Source of the DNA: Trifolium pratense
Taxonomy: Eukaryota; Streptophyta; Magnoliopsida; Fabales; Fabaceae
DNA length: 64,000 nt
Assembly: GCF_020283565.1 (NCBI RefSeq)
Contig: NC_060059.1
Coordinates: 13,089,501 to 13,153,500 of the forward strand
Direction of reading: 5' to 3'
Below the pieces are notes generated by a model. It did not search any database and was not told the DNA's origin. It saw nothing but the letters and a program-made list of their open reading frames with translations. This document shows positions 46,946-58,465 of this stretch, in pieces. The stretch's first letter is position 1. Every line of letters starts with the position of its first letter. A program made the translations under genes and the position numbers.

Positions 46946-47462
46946 TGCTTAACATGTGCCCTAAAGGGCAAGCTTTTTCCTTCTGAAAATAGTTAGCTTA
47001 GCATAACAAAACCAGCATTCCCAAAGGATTGGATGACATTAATGGCTTTGCCTACTGTATTTACAGAGTGTCAATCTGGACCCAATAAATTTAATCACAC
47101 CACCAAGCTCAAATATATACACGACAACAGAAAGGATTGGACGACATTAATGGCTCTGCATAATCTCTATTTACAACTTAAAGTTATTATAAATAAGGCT
47201 GTAAATAGAAATTCAAATAGTATTCACAGCAAGTGTCAACAGAGATATATACAGAAGAGATCTTTTATTTAGTACGAAATTTTTTATCAACGAAACACGC
47301 AAAAGCTGATTTGATGTATTAAAAGAACATTCTACTTCCAGGTTTGGCGGAGTACGCCCAATGTTATGGTGAATTTTAAACGGCAAAGATAGTATTCACG
47401 TACTTCGCTAACTTCCATCTCGTACCAATAAGTATTTCTCTATACAGAATGATGCACTCATG

Positions 47463-50035
47463 CTAGAATGTCTCTTCTGGCTTTAGGAAATTGTAATATT
47501 CAAGTTGTGTCATCTCCCCACCTGTTGCAGAATCAAACTGACATCGATAGAAGCTGCATTAACAATTCAAATAAACAATTGCATCAGATGTTTTAATTCA
47601 TTTGACAAAAATAGCAAGTCATAGACTACGATGATAAATCGGTATGGTAAAAATTAACCATCTAATCTAAAATTAACAATTATGTCCAGATGCTTTATAC
47701 CCCCTCCTCCCCCAGTCCCTAATGGTTGGTCTAGAAAACCAATATAAAAATAAGCATATTATTTTGTCAGGGAAAATGAGTCTAAAGTGTCTAAATTTAT
47801 TGTTTCTTGATCAGGGACAGGAGTAGGGTTTTAAATTTGGTAATCTTTAATAAATTGAAGTACAGAATATATTTGTACATTGAAATTACAAATATAATCG
47901 TGCAACTAGTTATTTGGTGCTGATATTGACGAAGCATTTTTAAAAACCTAAAAGAAAAAACAAATTAGCAAGTAATCTGACTTCTCTGTTAAGATAAGAC
48001 TACCATTGGCACAAACCGTAATGATGCCATCAGCCTCTATCAATTTTAGAAGGTAATGCACACAGAAGTAAATTTTAAAAGTTCAGTTTTCAAATCATAT
48101 TTTCACCATACCAGTCGCCTAGTCTATATCTGAATGTTTCTAATATCTCTAAGCAACACATGAAAAAAAGAAGGAAATGACAGACTAAAAGATGCACATA
48201 TATGATCCATTACTGAAATACCTGCCATCCATGCCAAGTATTACAATTGTATTTTTCTGATGACCAAAGGCAACATGATATTGTAAACCTTCTTGCAAGC
48301 GAAATTGAGCCACGGACCACTCTGAGCTAAAATACTTTGGTAACACACCTACAAAACAGGCAGAATCAATACAATTGCGAGCAACAGCTTGTTCTATCAA
48401 AAATCTTAATTTTCAGACCAAATAAAACTCTCTACTATAACGGCAACAAAAGTTTTTCTGGTTGTTTTATAGTTACTACACAAAAACTAATTTCCATACA
48501 CTGTAACTGATGAATGAATAGCTCAAGTGTGCAAATACACAAACCTCTAATAAATGAAAGAGGCAAAGCCGTTGTTGGGCTAGTAGGACTAGACTCAGAT
48601 GTAGTATGTGATCTGTCGTGCCCCAACAATCCCGAATCAACCTTCAGGTTGAAAACATGAACGGTTCCCTTGTCACTAGAAACAGCTAGCCACTGAGCAG
48701 TAGCAGAAAAGGCAAGGCTATATATCTCAGCTCGGTCAGCACCTCTCCGTACCTGAAATCATCATTCCCATTCAAACTTTCAAAACAATTGAACTCATCA
48801 CACACACACAAAAACCCTAACCAACATTTCAAAACAATAAGCAACAAATGAACCTCAACCTAAATCTCTAGCAAGTAGCGGTATTTCAAATCCTAGTAAC
48901 AGAATGGACAAACAAATTCTTAAAAATAAACCAAACATCTACATAAACAAGGCAAAACAAAAAACTAATGATCATATTTTTATATGTAATATTTAGGTCC
49001 AGTTTGGATTGACTTATTTCAGCTCATCTACTGACATAATTTTTGTCAGACTGTTTGAAGGAACTAAACAGCTCATGACAATTTTCATAGGTTTCTTTCA
49101 GCTTATTTTCATAAGTTCTCCAATATAATTTATGGAAACAGCTCATGGCATATATAAAAACAAATTATCTTTATTTTATCTTTTTCTATAGGAAATAGCT
49201 TATGTAGGCTTTATATATAAGCATTAAGCACTTATCAAATAAGTTGTTTATCCAAACAGATAGTATAGAAGAAGAATATGAAAATGCAAAAAGTCAAATC
49301 AACCTCTTGGAGCAAAGAACCATCCAAAGTATTGAAAATCCTAACAAGAGTCCCCTTGGAGCTCGCGGTAGCGAGCAAACGTCCATCTTGGGTTATAGCA
49401 AAACAAGCAATTCTAGAATCATGTGCCATGATGAACTTAGTTCTCTTTGAAGCATAATGTTCAACCCTAACCTGACCCTTCTGCAACCCTGGACAAGCCA
49501 ACACCATAGTTCCCGAAACATGTGAAACCTCACAGAGACCCTTAGGGTTCGCAATAGTTTCAATTTGATGAAGAACTTTAAGATCAGCAAAATTGTACAC
49601 AAATATCTTATGCCCCAAAACAACCACAATTCGATCCCTTCGAAGACGAACACCTTTCACCTCCGATCGAAACGACAACTCACCGATACACCGTGACTGA
49701 TGATCATCCCAAATCATCACCTTATTGACCGGATACCTAGGGTCCGATCCACCGCCAACAAAAGCAAGAATATTGCATCGGAAAAGCATATGAACCAAAC
49801 CGATTCCACCGCCAGGACCAAAATCACGGCGGAAAATTTCACGGAAAGGGTCGCAATTGTAGATTCGGAAGCCTTGATCGGTGCCGGCAGCGAAACAACC
49901 GGAGTCTTGATTGAAAGAGAGATGGAGGACGGTGGAGGTGGAATTTGGGGGTGGATTAGGGGAAGATGGAATTGGGGTTGAGGAAGGTGGTTCATCGGAA
50001 TCGAGAGGCATTAGGGTTTGAGAGGTGTGAGACAT
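47463..50035 (-). CDS. ATG18: Autophagy protein ATG18 (WIPI/PROPPIN)
   Basis: Four exons: 50035-49304, 48752-48545, 48348-48222 and 47553-47463, in frame to 385 residues, normal for the family. ATG18 is a seven-bladed beta-propeller that binds PI3P and PI(3,5)P2 on the isolation membrane, partners ATG2 and helps recycle ATG9. Seen directly: a Pro/Ser-rich N-terminus (1-35); the first blade [20 protein letters not shown]; further WD-like blades ([45 protein letters not shown]); the phosphoinositide motif VRRG (about 245-248, the [L/F/V]RRG motif) at the exon 1/2 junction; a flexible loop ([15 protein letters not shown]) typical of blade 6; and a C-terminus ending KPEETF. All essential features are intact. 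Its leader contains a telomere-like repeat (50054-50076). Confidence 0.96.
48996..49262. mobile_element. Harbinger/Tourist-like MITE in ATG18 intron 1
   Basis: The left end GGTCCAGTTTGGATTGACTT and right end AAGTTGTTTATCCAAACAGA are inverted and imperfect. The body is rich in CAGCT.AT and AGCTTAT blocks. The left end is preceded by TTA; the right duplication is unclear. It makes up about half of the 551-bp intron 1. Confidence 0.6.
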
Positions 50036-50280
50036 TTAGGGTTGAGAATTGAAGGTTAGGGTTAGGGTTAGGGTTTGAATTGGAATGGGGAAATTGGGGG
50101 AAGAAGAGAGAATAGAATGAATTTTTGTTTCTTTCCCAAGGTTGGTTGGGTTGGATTGGGTTGCTTTTACTTCTTCTTCAAGGGACATACATGTCATGTT
50201 TATTTGTACAAACAACATAGTTGACAACTACTTTAGCTATATTCCTTCAAAAAAAACAAACTACTTCATCTATATATTAT
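50036..50280 (-). promoter_or_regulatory. ATG18 leader with telomere-like repeat (telo box)
   Basis: Positions 50054-50076 read, on the minus strand, AAACCCTAACCCTAACC continuing to a third CCTAA unit, just 20 bases upstream of the ATG. Another AAACCCTAA (50013-50021) overlaps the start of the coding sequence. Telo boxes (AAACCCTA) are known promoter/leader motifs of plant housekeeping and translation genes, so this is more likely regulatory than a chromosome-end relic. Confidence 0.7.
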
Positions 50281-53251
50281 GTCAACACATAAGATAAAAA
50301 TTACGTAGATACTATTACATAAAATAAAATAAAATATTATTATTTTTAAATCTTATCTAACAAACTTAAAATAAATAAATAAATAAATAAATAAAATCAA
50401 TAAGAGTGTACGCGAGTTGGGTTGGATCGAGTTTAGCCAAATTCGTTACTCAATACAATCAAAGTTAAGTTGGTTGGATTTGTTTTTTTTTTTTGACTTA
50501 AATGATATTCATTCATTCAAATTGATAGAGTACATCGATGCAATACAAATTTAAAGTTGCTAAAAATAAAAAGAATAAATCTACGAACAAACTCACAATA
50601 TCCATATTAATAGCATAAAACGGCAAATTGCATATGCCTACAAATTTAAATATGACTATATTGAAGTGTCCGGAGTATCCATGCCTCCGTGTTTGTAGCG
50701 TTGATGACACCAAAGTCGACGTTGATTGAATTTGCACTTTATCGAAATTAATCCTTCAACATGAAACAAATAAACACCGCACAAAGACAGGACAAACAAA
50801 TACACCGCACAAAGACGGGACAACAAAATACAAAATACTTTAAATATAGTATTACTAATGTTTAATATTTTTAAATATAAAAATATTAAACTATATTATA
50901 AAAAATAATAACATAACATAAATAATAACATGAAAGAGAAAAGGAGAAGGCATGTCAAGGTAAATTGTTTTGTGGATAGTTCCGTGCCCCTGCACTTCTC
51001 TCCCTGCTCACCACCACAACCCTTCCTCTCCAACATTCGAACGGTGAAGACAAGGTAATGGATAGTTTTGTTAATAATTTAGGATTTTCTGAAATTTATT
51101 GAATTTTTTGATTTATTCTTATGTCTAATCCTCATTGTGATTGGTGGAACTTGGTCATTTTAAATTCGCATCATTTGTTTCATTGTGTTATACTATTATT
51201 ATATTTGAAAATTTTATGAAAATATAAGCAACATGTTTCGTTATAGATTATATTTTAGTAACACAAATGCAGAGAAAGTAGTAGCAAACAACTCTTTTTT
51301 CCTGATACTTTAGTAAGTTACTAGTGTTTAAAGAAATGTTTTATAACCATGTGTTCTATCTATAATTTTGATTCTCTGGTGAAAAATGCATGTTTTAGTG
51401 TATCTTGTAGTAGGTTTGATCGATAGTTAGATGATGATTCATGAAATTTAACTTTAAAATTTTGATACTTTAGTAAGTTACTAGCATTTGAAGTGTAGAC
51501 TACTCTGTATTACAGTTGAGTTTAATATATAATTAGATTAGATTAGACGGTTCATTAAATGCAATGAATGTGAAGATGATAACCAAGGAAAGAAGATAAA
51601 AAAGAAGCAGATGCTAATTGAATGAAACACACCGAAGGATAGCAGAGAATGATACTGACTGAACAAGTAAATTTTGTTAGGCAAACTGCTTCTGCAATAT
51701 GCTAGGCCAGTGTGATATCGTTTGAAAATTATTTATAAGTTAGAGACCCCTTACCATACAAATTGATTTTGTGAAGTTGAGTTATACTCAATCCAAGTTG
51801 TAACAATTTTCATTGCCGAACACTCCAAGTTGTAACAAATTGGTGTACAATCTGTTTGAATTTCATACCAATGTGAATGCTTATTTGAGAATGTAAAAAA
51901 GTGCTATGCAGTGAACAAGCTCTGGAGAAATGAGTACCGAGCTTTCGGACACCCACGTTGATCCAGCTCTGTGGGAAATTAGTGGACACATGCAGTGTTG
52001 AAGAGTAATAAAGAAAGACTTTGATGAGGGGTTTGAAGCCATTGCTTGGAGGCTTCTTGCAGATATTTTGCTATACTTTGTCTGTTCAAATCTGTACTTA
52101 TTATGGTGGATTTGTGTTGACATAGTTGTTTTTCAGAATCTTCACCAAAATAAAGATGTTATTTAAACTCAAAAACTATCTTATCAACTATTTGCTATTT
52201 TGTTATCAATCAGAGTCTTAGTGTTGCGCACTAGTATACTGTTATTTTGCTTTGTTTATATAATTTATGATTTTGCATTTTGATGAATTCATGCTCTGGA
52301 TATATTAAACTCCTTCACATTGTTCCTAATATATTTGATAATATAAATAAATATGATGGCCATTATATTTATAAGATTCTGCAATTTTTAATCTCTTGTA
52401 TAAAACTTTAGACGGCATGTTGGATTTAGAATTGAAAGAATTTTTAAAAGATAATAACACAATTTTATAGTATTCAATTAAGAATTTTACAAAATATCAA
52501 TAAATCTTGTAATATTAGGCAAAGCAATATCAATAAAACCAGTTGCATTGTTAAAAAACTAAATTAAAATCTCACATTTTTGTCTAAATCTAGATTTCTA
52601 GCTGTAAAATCAGTTGTGATTGTGAGATAAAACCATATTTAAAACAAGTTTCACGAGAGAAGGGATTGTAACTAATCTAGAGTTTGACCGAAAAGTTAAT
52701 AAAATGCGACTATAACGTCTTTTACAGGCTTTACAACCAGTGAAGCACTGGCATGATCATTGGTAGCATGAACATCAGGATATCCATTCTTTGTTGGTAG
52801 CGACAAGAACAAACTTCTCTGGTAAACAAGAGATCTGAATCGCAAAAAGAACTTTGATAACAAATGAAGACATTTCAATTCATAAAGAAGCCTTCTACAC
52901 ACACGCATCAACTTAAGTAATCTATTTCATATAAATTCTATGGCTAAAGGATATAGAAATAACGAAAGTTAAATAGTCGTGACTTGAGATGAGATATGTT
53001 TCTTGTTGATTTTGATTATATGATATCTAACGACTAGAAACATGTCAATTAGGCACAAGTAATTCTGTCTTTTAAATTATTCCAACGAAACATACTAGAA
53101 TAGTTATGTATAAACTTGCAGCATAATCACAATTCTACATTCAGTCAACAATCCTCATAAAAAAAACCTCATACATTGCATAAACTCATAAAATGCAACT
53201 TAGAGTGGACTAAGCTAGCATCACCTAGTTACAAGATATTATTAATCATCA
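50281..53251. other. AT-rich intergenic DNA with possible non-coding transcript
   Basis: I see no recognisable gene. An (AAAT)n tract lies at about 50371-50396. A pyrimidine/C-rich block at 50985-51050 followed by GAAGACAAG|GTAATG looks like a 5' UTR with a donor site. A short frame starting ATG at 51925 (MSTELSDTHVDPALWEIS, then a stop) could be its remnant, but I cannot name it. A decayed fragment of the Tourist family occurs at 52410-52520. Confidence 0.4.
52410..52520. mobile_element. Relic of the 7066-9220 Tourist family
   Basis: GGCATGTTGGATTTAGAATTG, AATTTTTAAAAGATAATAAC, TAGTATTCAATTAAGAATTTTAC and AATAAATCTTGTAATATT follow the same order as the left 100 bases of the elements at 7066 and 8216, with many substitutions. 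No ends are defined. Confidence 0.5.
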
Positions 53252-54256
53252 TCAGAATTCAGAAGACAATTTCTGCTTCTTCCATCTGTAAGCAGCTTCC
53301 AAAATCTTGAGATTGGATCTCTGAGTTTCCTCGGGGAATATATAATTGAATTCAAGAAGCCTTCTGTGAAGCACTCTTGCTTTCTCGAATTCGCACTCAG
53401 CAACTTCAAAGTCGATGTATGCCTTCCACAACAACTCAGGCATGTCCAAGTCCAATGCTGGCTGACCAATTGCAAGGTCAAATATTGCCCTAGCTCGCCA
53501 GGTCTCAGATAACGATCTCTCCAACTCCGCATACTCTATCCATGCGTAGCAATTCTGAGGTGACCACTCCAGATATTTTTCATACAGTCGTCTGCATCGG
53601 TCTACATTACCAAGCTGCAATTCCATCTCTATATACTTCTTAAATATCTTATCTTTAGGAGCCTTTCCAATAGCGTTTCCCAAGATTCGACGTGCGCCTT
53701 TGAGATTCGACTGACGAATTTCAAACTGGGCTGCTAGAAGCCATATCTTTGAAAACGTAAACTTGTGATGAGGAATCAGGTTGAGACACTCCTTGTATAC
53801 ATTTCTTGTTCGCTCGATATCTCCAGCATCAATCTCTTCAAAAAGGGCGTAATTAATCCACAGATAGATATAGCGTTGCCAGTATCGCTTCTCCTCAGCC
53901 GGAGGAACATTAACTACAGCTCTCTTGTAAATCTCCCTTATTCTTTCCGTGTTCCCTACGCTTTCTTCTAAGCGCGTATAATCGAACCAAGAATCGTAAT
54001 TGAAAGGATTCTTCTTGACTTGATCTTCATACTCAAATCTTTTTCTCCAAGAAATAGCATAATCAATTGCATTCTTGTCACCAAACTGTTTCTGAAATGC
54101 CAGATACCTCCTATACAAATCTTCATCATCCCTTTTCTGGAGACGGAGCTTTGGAACGCTGATTTTGTGCTTTTGAAGACGTAGTTGTCTAGCCTCGCCA
54201 ATAATCTGCTCCGCCGTGATTTGGATTGGAGAAGGTGTTTTTTTCTTCACCGTCAT
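53252..54256 (-). CDS. Crooked-neck (CRNKL1/Clf1)-like HAT-repeat protein, shortened
   Basis: An intronless frame of 334 residues. CRN/Clf1 is a scaffold of half-a-TPR (HAT) repeats in the NineTeen complex, needed to activate the spliceosome. Seen directly: an N-terminus with the family start PIQITAEQII; then EDLYRRYLAFQKQFGDK; HAT repeats with NPFNYDSWFDYTRLEESVGN, YWQRYIYLWINYALFEE, IWLLAAQFEIRQSNLKGARRILG and CYAWIEYAELERS; and a tail FPEETQRSNLKILEAAYRWKKQK. The family is normally about 650-750 residues. Relative to it (from memory), a large N-terminal HAT block is missing between residues about 20 and 47, and another block is missing before the tail near residue 300. Both junctions stay in frame and both ends of the family are kept. 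A CTATTTAAAG TATA-like string lies about 90 bp upstream. It is probably a shortened duplicate or retrocopy and may or may not be functional. Confidence 0.85.
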   Translation of the reverse strand: MTVKKKTPSPIQITAEQIIGEARQLRLQKHKISVPKLRLQKRDDEDLYRRYLAFQKQFGDKNAIDYAISWRKRFEYEDQVKKNPFNYDSWFDYTRLEESVGNTERIREIYKRAVVNVPPAEEKRYWQRYIYLWINYALFEEIDAGDIERTRNVYKECLNLIPHHKFTFSKIWLLAAQFEIRQSNLKGARRILGNAIGKAPKDKIFKKYIEMELQLGNVDRCRRLYEKYLEWSPQNCYAWIEYAELERSLSETWRARAIFDLAIGQPALDLDMPELLWKAYIDFEVAECEFEKARVLHRRLLEFNYIFPEETQRSNLKILEAAYRWKKQKLSSEF

Positions 54257-54980
54257 TGGTAACAGAGAGAGATAGAGGGGAAAGGTGAAAAAGAGATTTG
54301 AGTGAACTTGTGTGATGGCTGCTTTATGTGATTGCTGCGCTTTAAATAGGGATACATGACTTGTAAGTTACGCACAAATCTTTTTTTAGATTGAAAAATC
54401 TTTTTTTTACATGTTACGCAAGATTTTTTTTTTTTAGATTGGAAATCTTTTTTTTTTGACCAAATCTTTATATTGTTAAGATTTTTAAATTGCGTAATCT
54501 TTTTTTAAATTGCATAATAATTGTTTCTGAAGATTTTTTTATAATTGCTCAAGAAAATGTGTGATGGATTGTCTCTTACTCTTAACAATTTTAATATATA
54601 TCTAGATTAAATCAAACTCTATTTTGTTTTAACCATTTGATGCTCAACAAAATGTGTGATGGATTAATTATTATCTCTGAAATACAATAATTGACAAATA
54701 ATTTTTTGATTTAATAAATAATTATTAATTTATTAATTAATTGATCTAATGTACCGGTAGATTGAATTTTTTCATATGTACCTGTTTACGTGAAAAATTC
54801 CAAATTTATATCCAACAGTACCATAGAAGCCCCCTAATAAGTTTGAGGGCTTTTTTTACTTAAGCCTCAACAAGTTTTATTAGAAAATTGAGGTTTTCAT
54901 GTAGTATGTGATTCTTAAAAAAAAAAGTAATTCTACCAACTATGATTAAGGGTGCGTTTGATCTGCTAAAACTTAAGGGA
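54257..54980. other. CRN-like upstream region and AT-rich intergenic DNA
   Basis: The first 110 bases hold the CRN-like leader and TATA-like CTATTTAAAGC (complement of 54340-54350). Beyond that there are AATCTTTTTTT-type short repeats and AT-rich DNA. GGGTGCGTTTGAT at 54951-54963 resembles a transposon terminus. No gene is seen. Confidence 0.4.
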
Positions 54981-55029
54981 CTTGATAGGACAACTTCAGT
55001 TGTATTGTACGTGTTTGATTTCAATACCA

Positions 55030-55880
55030 CCTAATTGGAACGAGACACGTGACATTTAAATTTTTAGCAATATAACATTTCGATGTCAACTAATTGGATT
55101 ACCTGTGAATCAAAAACCTAGTTATCAGAAAAGGATTATTAAGTTGCTACCAATTCTACCGATAAGAACTAAAGAAATAAATTGACCAAATTGAAATGTA
55201 AAACCCTTAAGAATTTAAATGTCGACAATGTAACAGTTCAACATCAACTAGTTAGATTAACTATGACTCAAGAAACGTAATTCATATGAAATGAGTGTTA
55301 AGTCTCAACTAATTTTCTCAACTCTGACATGGGTAATCAATTCATCTCAGTTAATCTATTCAATTTGACCTAATTGAAATGATAAACACTTAAAAATTTG
55401 AATTTCAACATTCTAGCTAACAATTCAATCTCATATTGTTGGACGAATTATTACACCAGAAACCTAGTTATTATGAAAGGATTGTTAAGTCACAACCAAT
55501 TAGACTGAAAGGAACTAACGAGATAAACATTCTCAATCTCACTATTCAACTTGACCACGTGAGAATGAGAAACACTTAAGATTTCAAATTCTAAAATCAA
55601 ACAATTCAACCTCAACTAGTTAGATTAACTATGACTTAAAAAAACTTAGTTCAAAAGAAATGACTATTAAGTCTCGACTAATAATGTCAATTGTGTCAAT
55701 AGAAATAAAAAAATTTAGATCAAACCCTTCGACTTGAAACATAGTTCATATGCAAACTTAACTAATTATACTTACTTTATTAAGGAATTCAATTTTTCTC
55801 AATCAAGTCGTTCAATATCACTTAATTGGACTAACAATAACTTATGAATTTAAATTTCAACAATCAAGCATGTCTAGAAC
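55030..55880. repeat. Diverged tandem array, unit roughly 170-205 bp
   Basis: The same ordered motif, an (A)ATTT(A/C)AA block, then CAATTCAA or a variant, CT(C/A)A(A/T).TAGTTAGATTA, then a CC.AGTTATTATGAAAGGATTGTTAAGTC-type block, recurs about five times. Its starts lie near 55047, 55214, 55400, 55580 and 55788. Identity between units is moderate, so the array is old. No coding capacity is seen in any frame. Confidence 0.65.
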
Positions 55881-57194
55881 AATATCAAAAGTTCATTTAC
55901 AAAACTTTAATATTTTTTAATATGAGACGAATTAAATATGAAATTTCTAAATCAAAATATCAAGATAAAAGTAACGAATATTTTGACCTAGAAATCAAAT
56001 TTCGTGCTCATTACTTTCTAAATCAAAATATCATAAATTTACATCAACTTTACAACATGACCAAAATTGCATGCATAAACATTTTGTGGGGATCAAAACA
56101 TGACATTTTCTTATGCAGATGAAAAATTAAATTTAGTAATTTTGTATCGATAACAAACTTATTTAACCCTGTAAAATATAACGAATCACTAAAAATTAAC
56201 AATATTACAATAAAATATATAAACACATTAAAAAAATTAAGTTTTTTTACTAAAAAATAAATATTTTTTAATAATTATAGGCACTAATGATTAGGTGGTA
56301 ATCGAATATTAATCTTTATAAATTAATAATATTAAAAAAAATGAAAGGTAATAATATTGAAATATTAAAATCGTAGTTGATCAATCATATTAATAATTTT
56401 AAAAGTTTTTTTGTTTGAATAATTAAAAAAGTTATTAAAATTATATTTTAATTTTTAAGAAAATACAAAATACTAAAATAATATTATTTATAAGATATTA
56501 GAATAATATTAAAATATTTGAATTTGTTGAAAATCATATATAAGTTGACAGATATAATGCATGATTTGATTTATTGTGAAAGGATATATTTGCCAATATT
56601 AAAAAGTAGTGTTTAATATAAAAAACTTAATAAAGAAACAAAATCTGCATTAATTTTTTTTTTGACAAATCTGCTTTAATTACTATATTACTTGTTAACC
56701 ACATCAGCGGTGTACCGGTACACATCCACATAATATGTGTACCGAAAAATTCACCTAAAAAAAATGCTCTCAAAGGTTGCCACATAGATTATGATGAATG
56801 AGAGGATGCTCATATGAAAACAATCATGAGAGAGAAACTCCTAAACATATAATAATATATAGATTGTTAAGATCTTTAAATTGCAAAATCTATAAATTGT
56901 TCGTTAAGATTTTTCTCAATTTTGTTAAAAAACAAAATCTCAATGGATTTTTTGACTTTTGAATAAAATTTTAAGTAAAATTAATTTTTAGGAATAATTG
57001 CTGAAACCGTAAAAAATTTAATATATATTTGGAAAACTAAAGTTTTTTTTTGTTACATAATACATTTTTTTTGTACATAATATATTAAATTTATTGAAAA
57101 GATAAAGTGTGTGCAAAAAAATTATTGATGAATTAAAATAAGGGTATAATAGGAAGAAAAATTGCAAAAATATTTTTTTTATAAGCAACATTAG

Positions 57195-57310
57195 CTGTTA
57201 GTATTACAATGTTATATTAGTTCTTCTCTCTTTTGCCATGACTTGAACCATGAACCTCCTCCTTAGCTCAACTAGTTTAACCAATTGAGCTATCATTCCC
57301 ACCCAAAAAA
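57195..57310 (-). mobile_element. tRNA-derived SINE, minus strand
   Basis: On the minus strand, the A box TAGCTCAATTGG (57292-57281) and B box GGTTCAAGTC (57249-57240) fit the Pol III consensus at tRNA-like spacing. Ends and duplications are not defined. Confidence 0.6.
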
Positions 57311-57753
57311 TATACTTTCTTAATTTATTATTTTTTTATAAGTAAAAAGTAACGGAGAGAGCATATATATAAAAAAAAACATTTCTTTTTTATAAGTTCT
57401 CTCAAATAGTTTTACACTCAAAATATTTATAAGATAAACTCATAAAGGTTATGTTAGCGAATTTGGATTTAACCTTTTAATATTAATTTTTTTGGTGTGA
57501 TTTCAGCAATGTAATATGAAGATTCTATCCTTTAAATCACTCACTAAATATGCTAGCATTTTTTGTGAGAAGTTAACTAAAATTCGATAATATTACGAAG
57601 GCAAAAACTATTTAACCCAAACAATCTGTATACCGTGAGAAACTAAACACTATTTATCCCTTGAATTTATATAATGAGTCCTAAATCATCAACGCTTTTC
57701 TATAATATAGCGAACAAATACTTATATAGATAAACTCATGAATCAATCAATGA

Positions 57754-57976
57754 GAGTCCGTTTGAATTTAGCTTATTTTTGAATTTATGAAAATAGCTTA
57801 TGTAGTACATAAATGAAGTTTTATGTTAGTTCATAAGTTTTTACTAACAAAATTTGTATTTTTATAAGCGTTTGTTCATAAACTACCTTAAAAAACTTAT
57901 AATAATACATAAAAACTTATTTATTTGAATAAATTGTTTCGTATAAACTCAAAAATAAAACAATTCAAACTGGCCC
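57754..57976. mobile_element. Harbinger/Tourist-like MITE
   Basis: The left end GAGTCCGTTTGAATTTAGCTTA and the complement of the right end GGGCCAGTTTGAATTGTTTT are related inverted ends. TAA follows the right end and TGA precedes the left. The body has AACTTAT and CATAAGTTT blocks in inverted order. Confidence 0.6.
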
Positions 57977-58084
57977 TAAGTGCAAAATGATCAAATGTAT
58001 TAACATCACATATGACACACGATAATGAGATAAGTATTAATACCAAATTTTGAAAAACAAATAGTAACAAATTAGCTCTATAAA

Positions 58085-58375
58085 AAGCTGTGAAATTTTT
58101 CTACCAAAAAAAAAAAAGCTGTGAAATTTGTTTTCAAAAACTTAACAAACTTATCATTTAAAAGAAGTTGTAATAAGCGTAACTTTTTTCATTCATTTCA
58201 TTTATCTTTATCACACCTTCTATTAAAAAAGCTGTGAAATTTGTTTTCAAAATCGAAATAACAAACTTATATCCTTTAAAAAAAAGTTGTAATAAAAAAT
58301 TTGTTTTCAAAAACTTAACAAACATATCATTTAAAAGTCGTAATAAGCGTAACTTTTTTCATTCATTTTCATCAC
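58085..58375 (+). repeat. Triplicated ~115-bp direct repeat in the SWEET promoter
   Basis: The block AAAAGCTGTGAAATTTG..TTCAAAA, (A)ACAAACTTATCATTTAAAAG, TTGTAATAAGCGTAACTTTTTTCATTCATTTCA appears three times with small losses (starts near 58083, 58218 and 58285). Confidence 0.7.
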
Positions 58376-58465
58376 ACCTTTTGTTATAGCTTCTTCTCAT
58401 TCTCTCAATTCTTCAACTTCTTTGCAAATCGTATTCTTTTTTGTTTTGTTTTGCAATAGAAAAAT

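Larger units (their letters stand above)
45550..47462. other. Intergenic DNA with MITEs and a long trinucleotide repeat
   Basis: No gene is supported. Contents are two Stowaway MITEs of one family (45906-46024 and 46822-46945) and a (TAT)n microsatellite (46144-46237). A pair of similar 60-70-bp blocks near 47020-47090 and 47130-47160 shares AAAGGATTGGA(T/C)GACATTAATGGCT. A long plus-strand frame across the microsatellite is poly-Tyr and is not a gene. Confidence 0.5.
55881..58465. other. AT-rich intergenic DNA upstream of SWEET
   Basis: I see no gene. Contents are a minus-strand SINE (57195-57310), a Harbinger-like MITE (57754-57976) and, from 58085 to 58375, three direct repeats of about 110-120 bp containing GCTGTGAAATTTGTTTTCAAAA, AACAAACTTATCATTTAAAA and GTAATAAGCGTAACTTTTTTC. 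The last of these ends about 90 bp before the SWEET start and so lies in its promoter. Confidence 0.5.

Noticed and set aside
55030..55880. CRISPR-like array
   Set aside because: The units are long, diverged and contiguous, without short identical repeats and unique spacers, and the window is eukaryotic.
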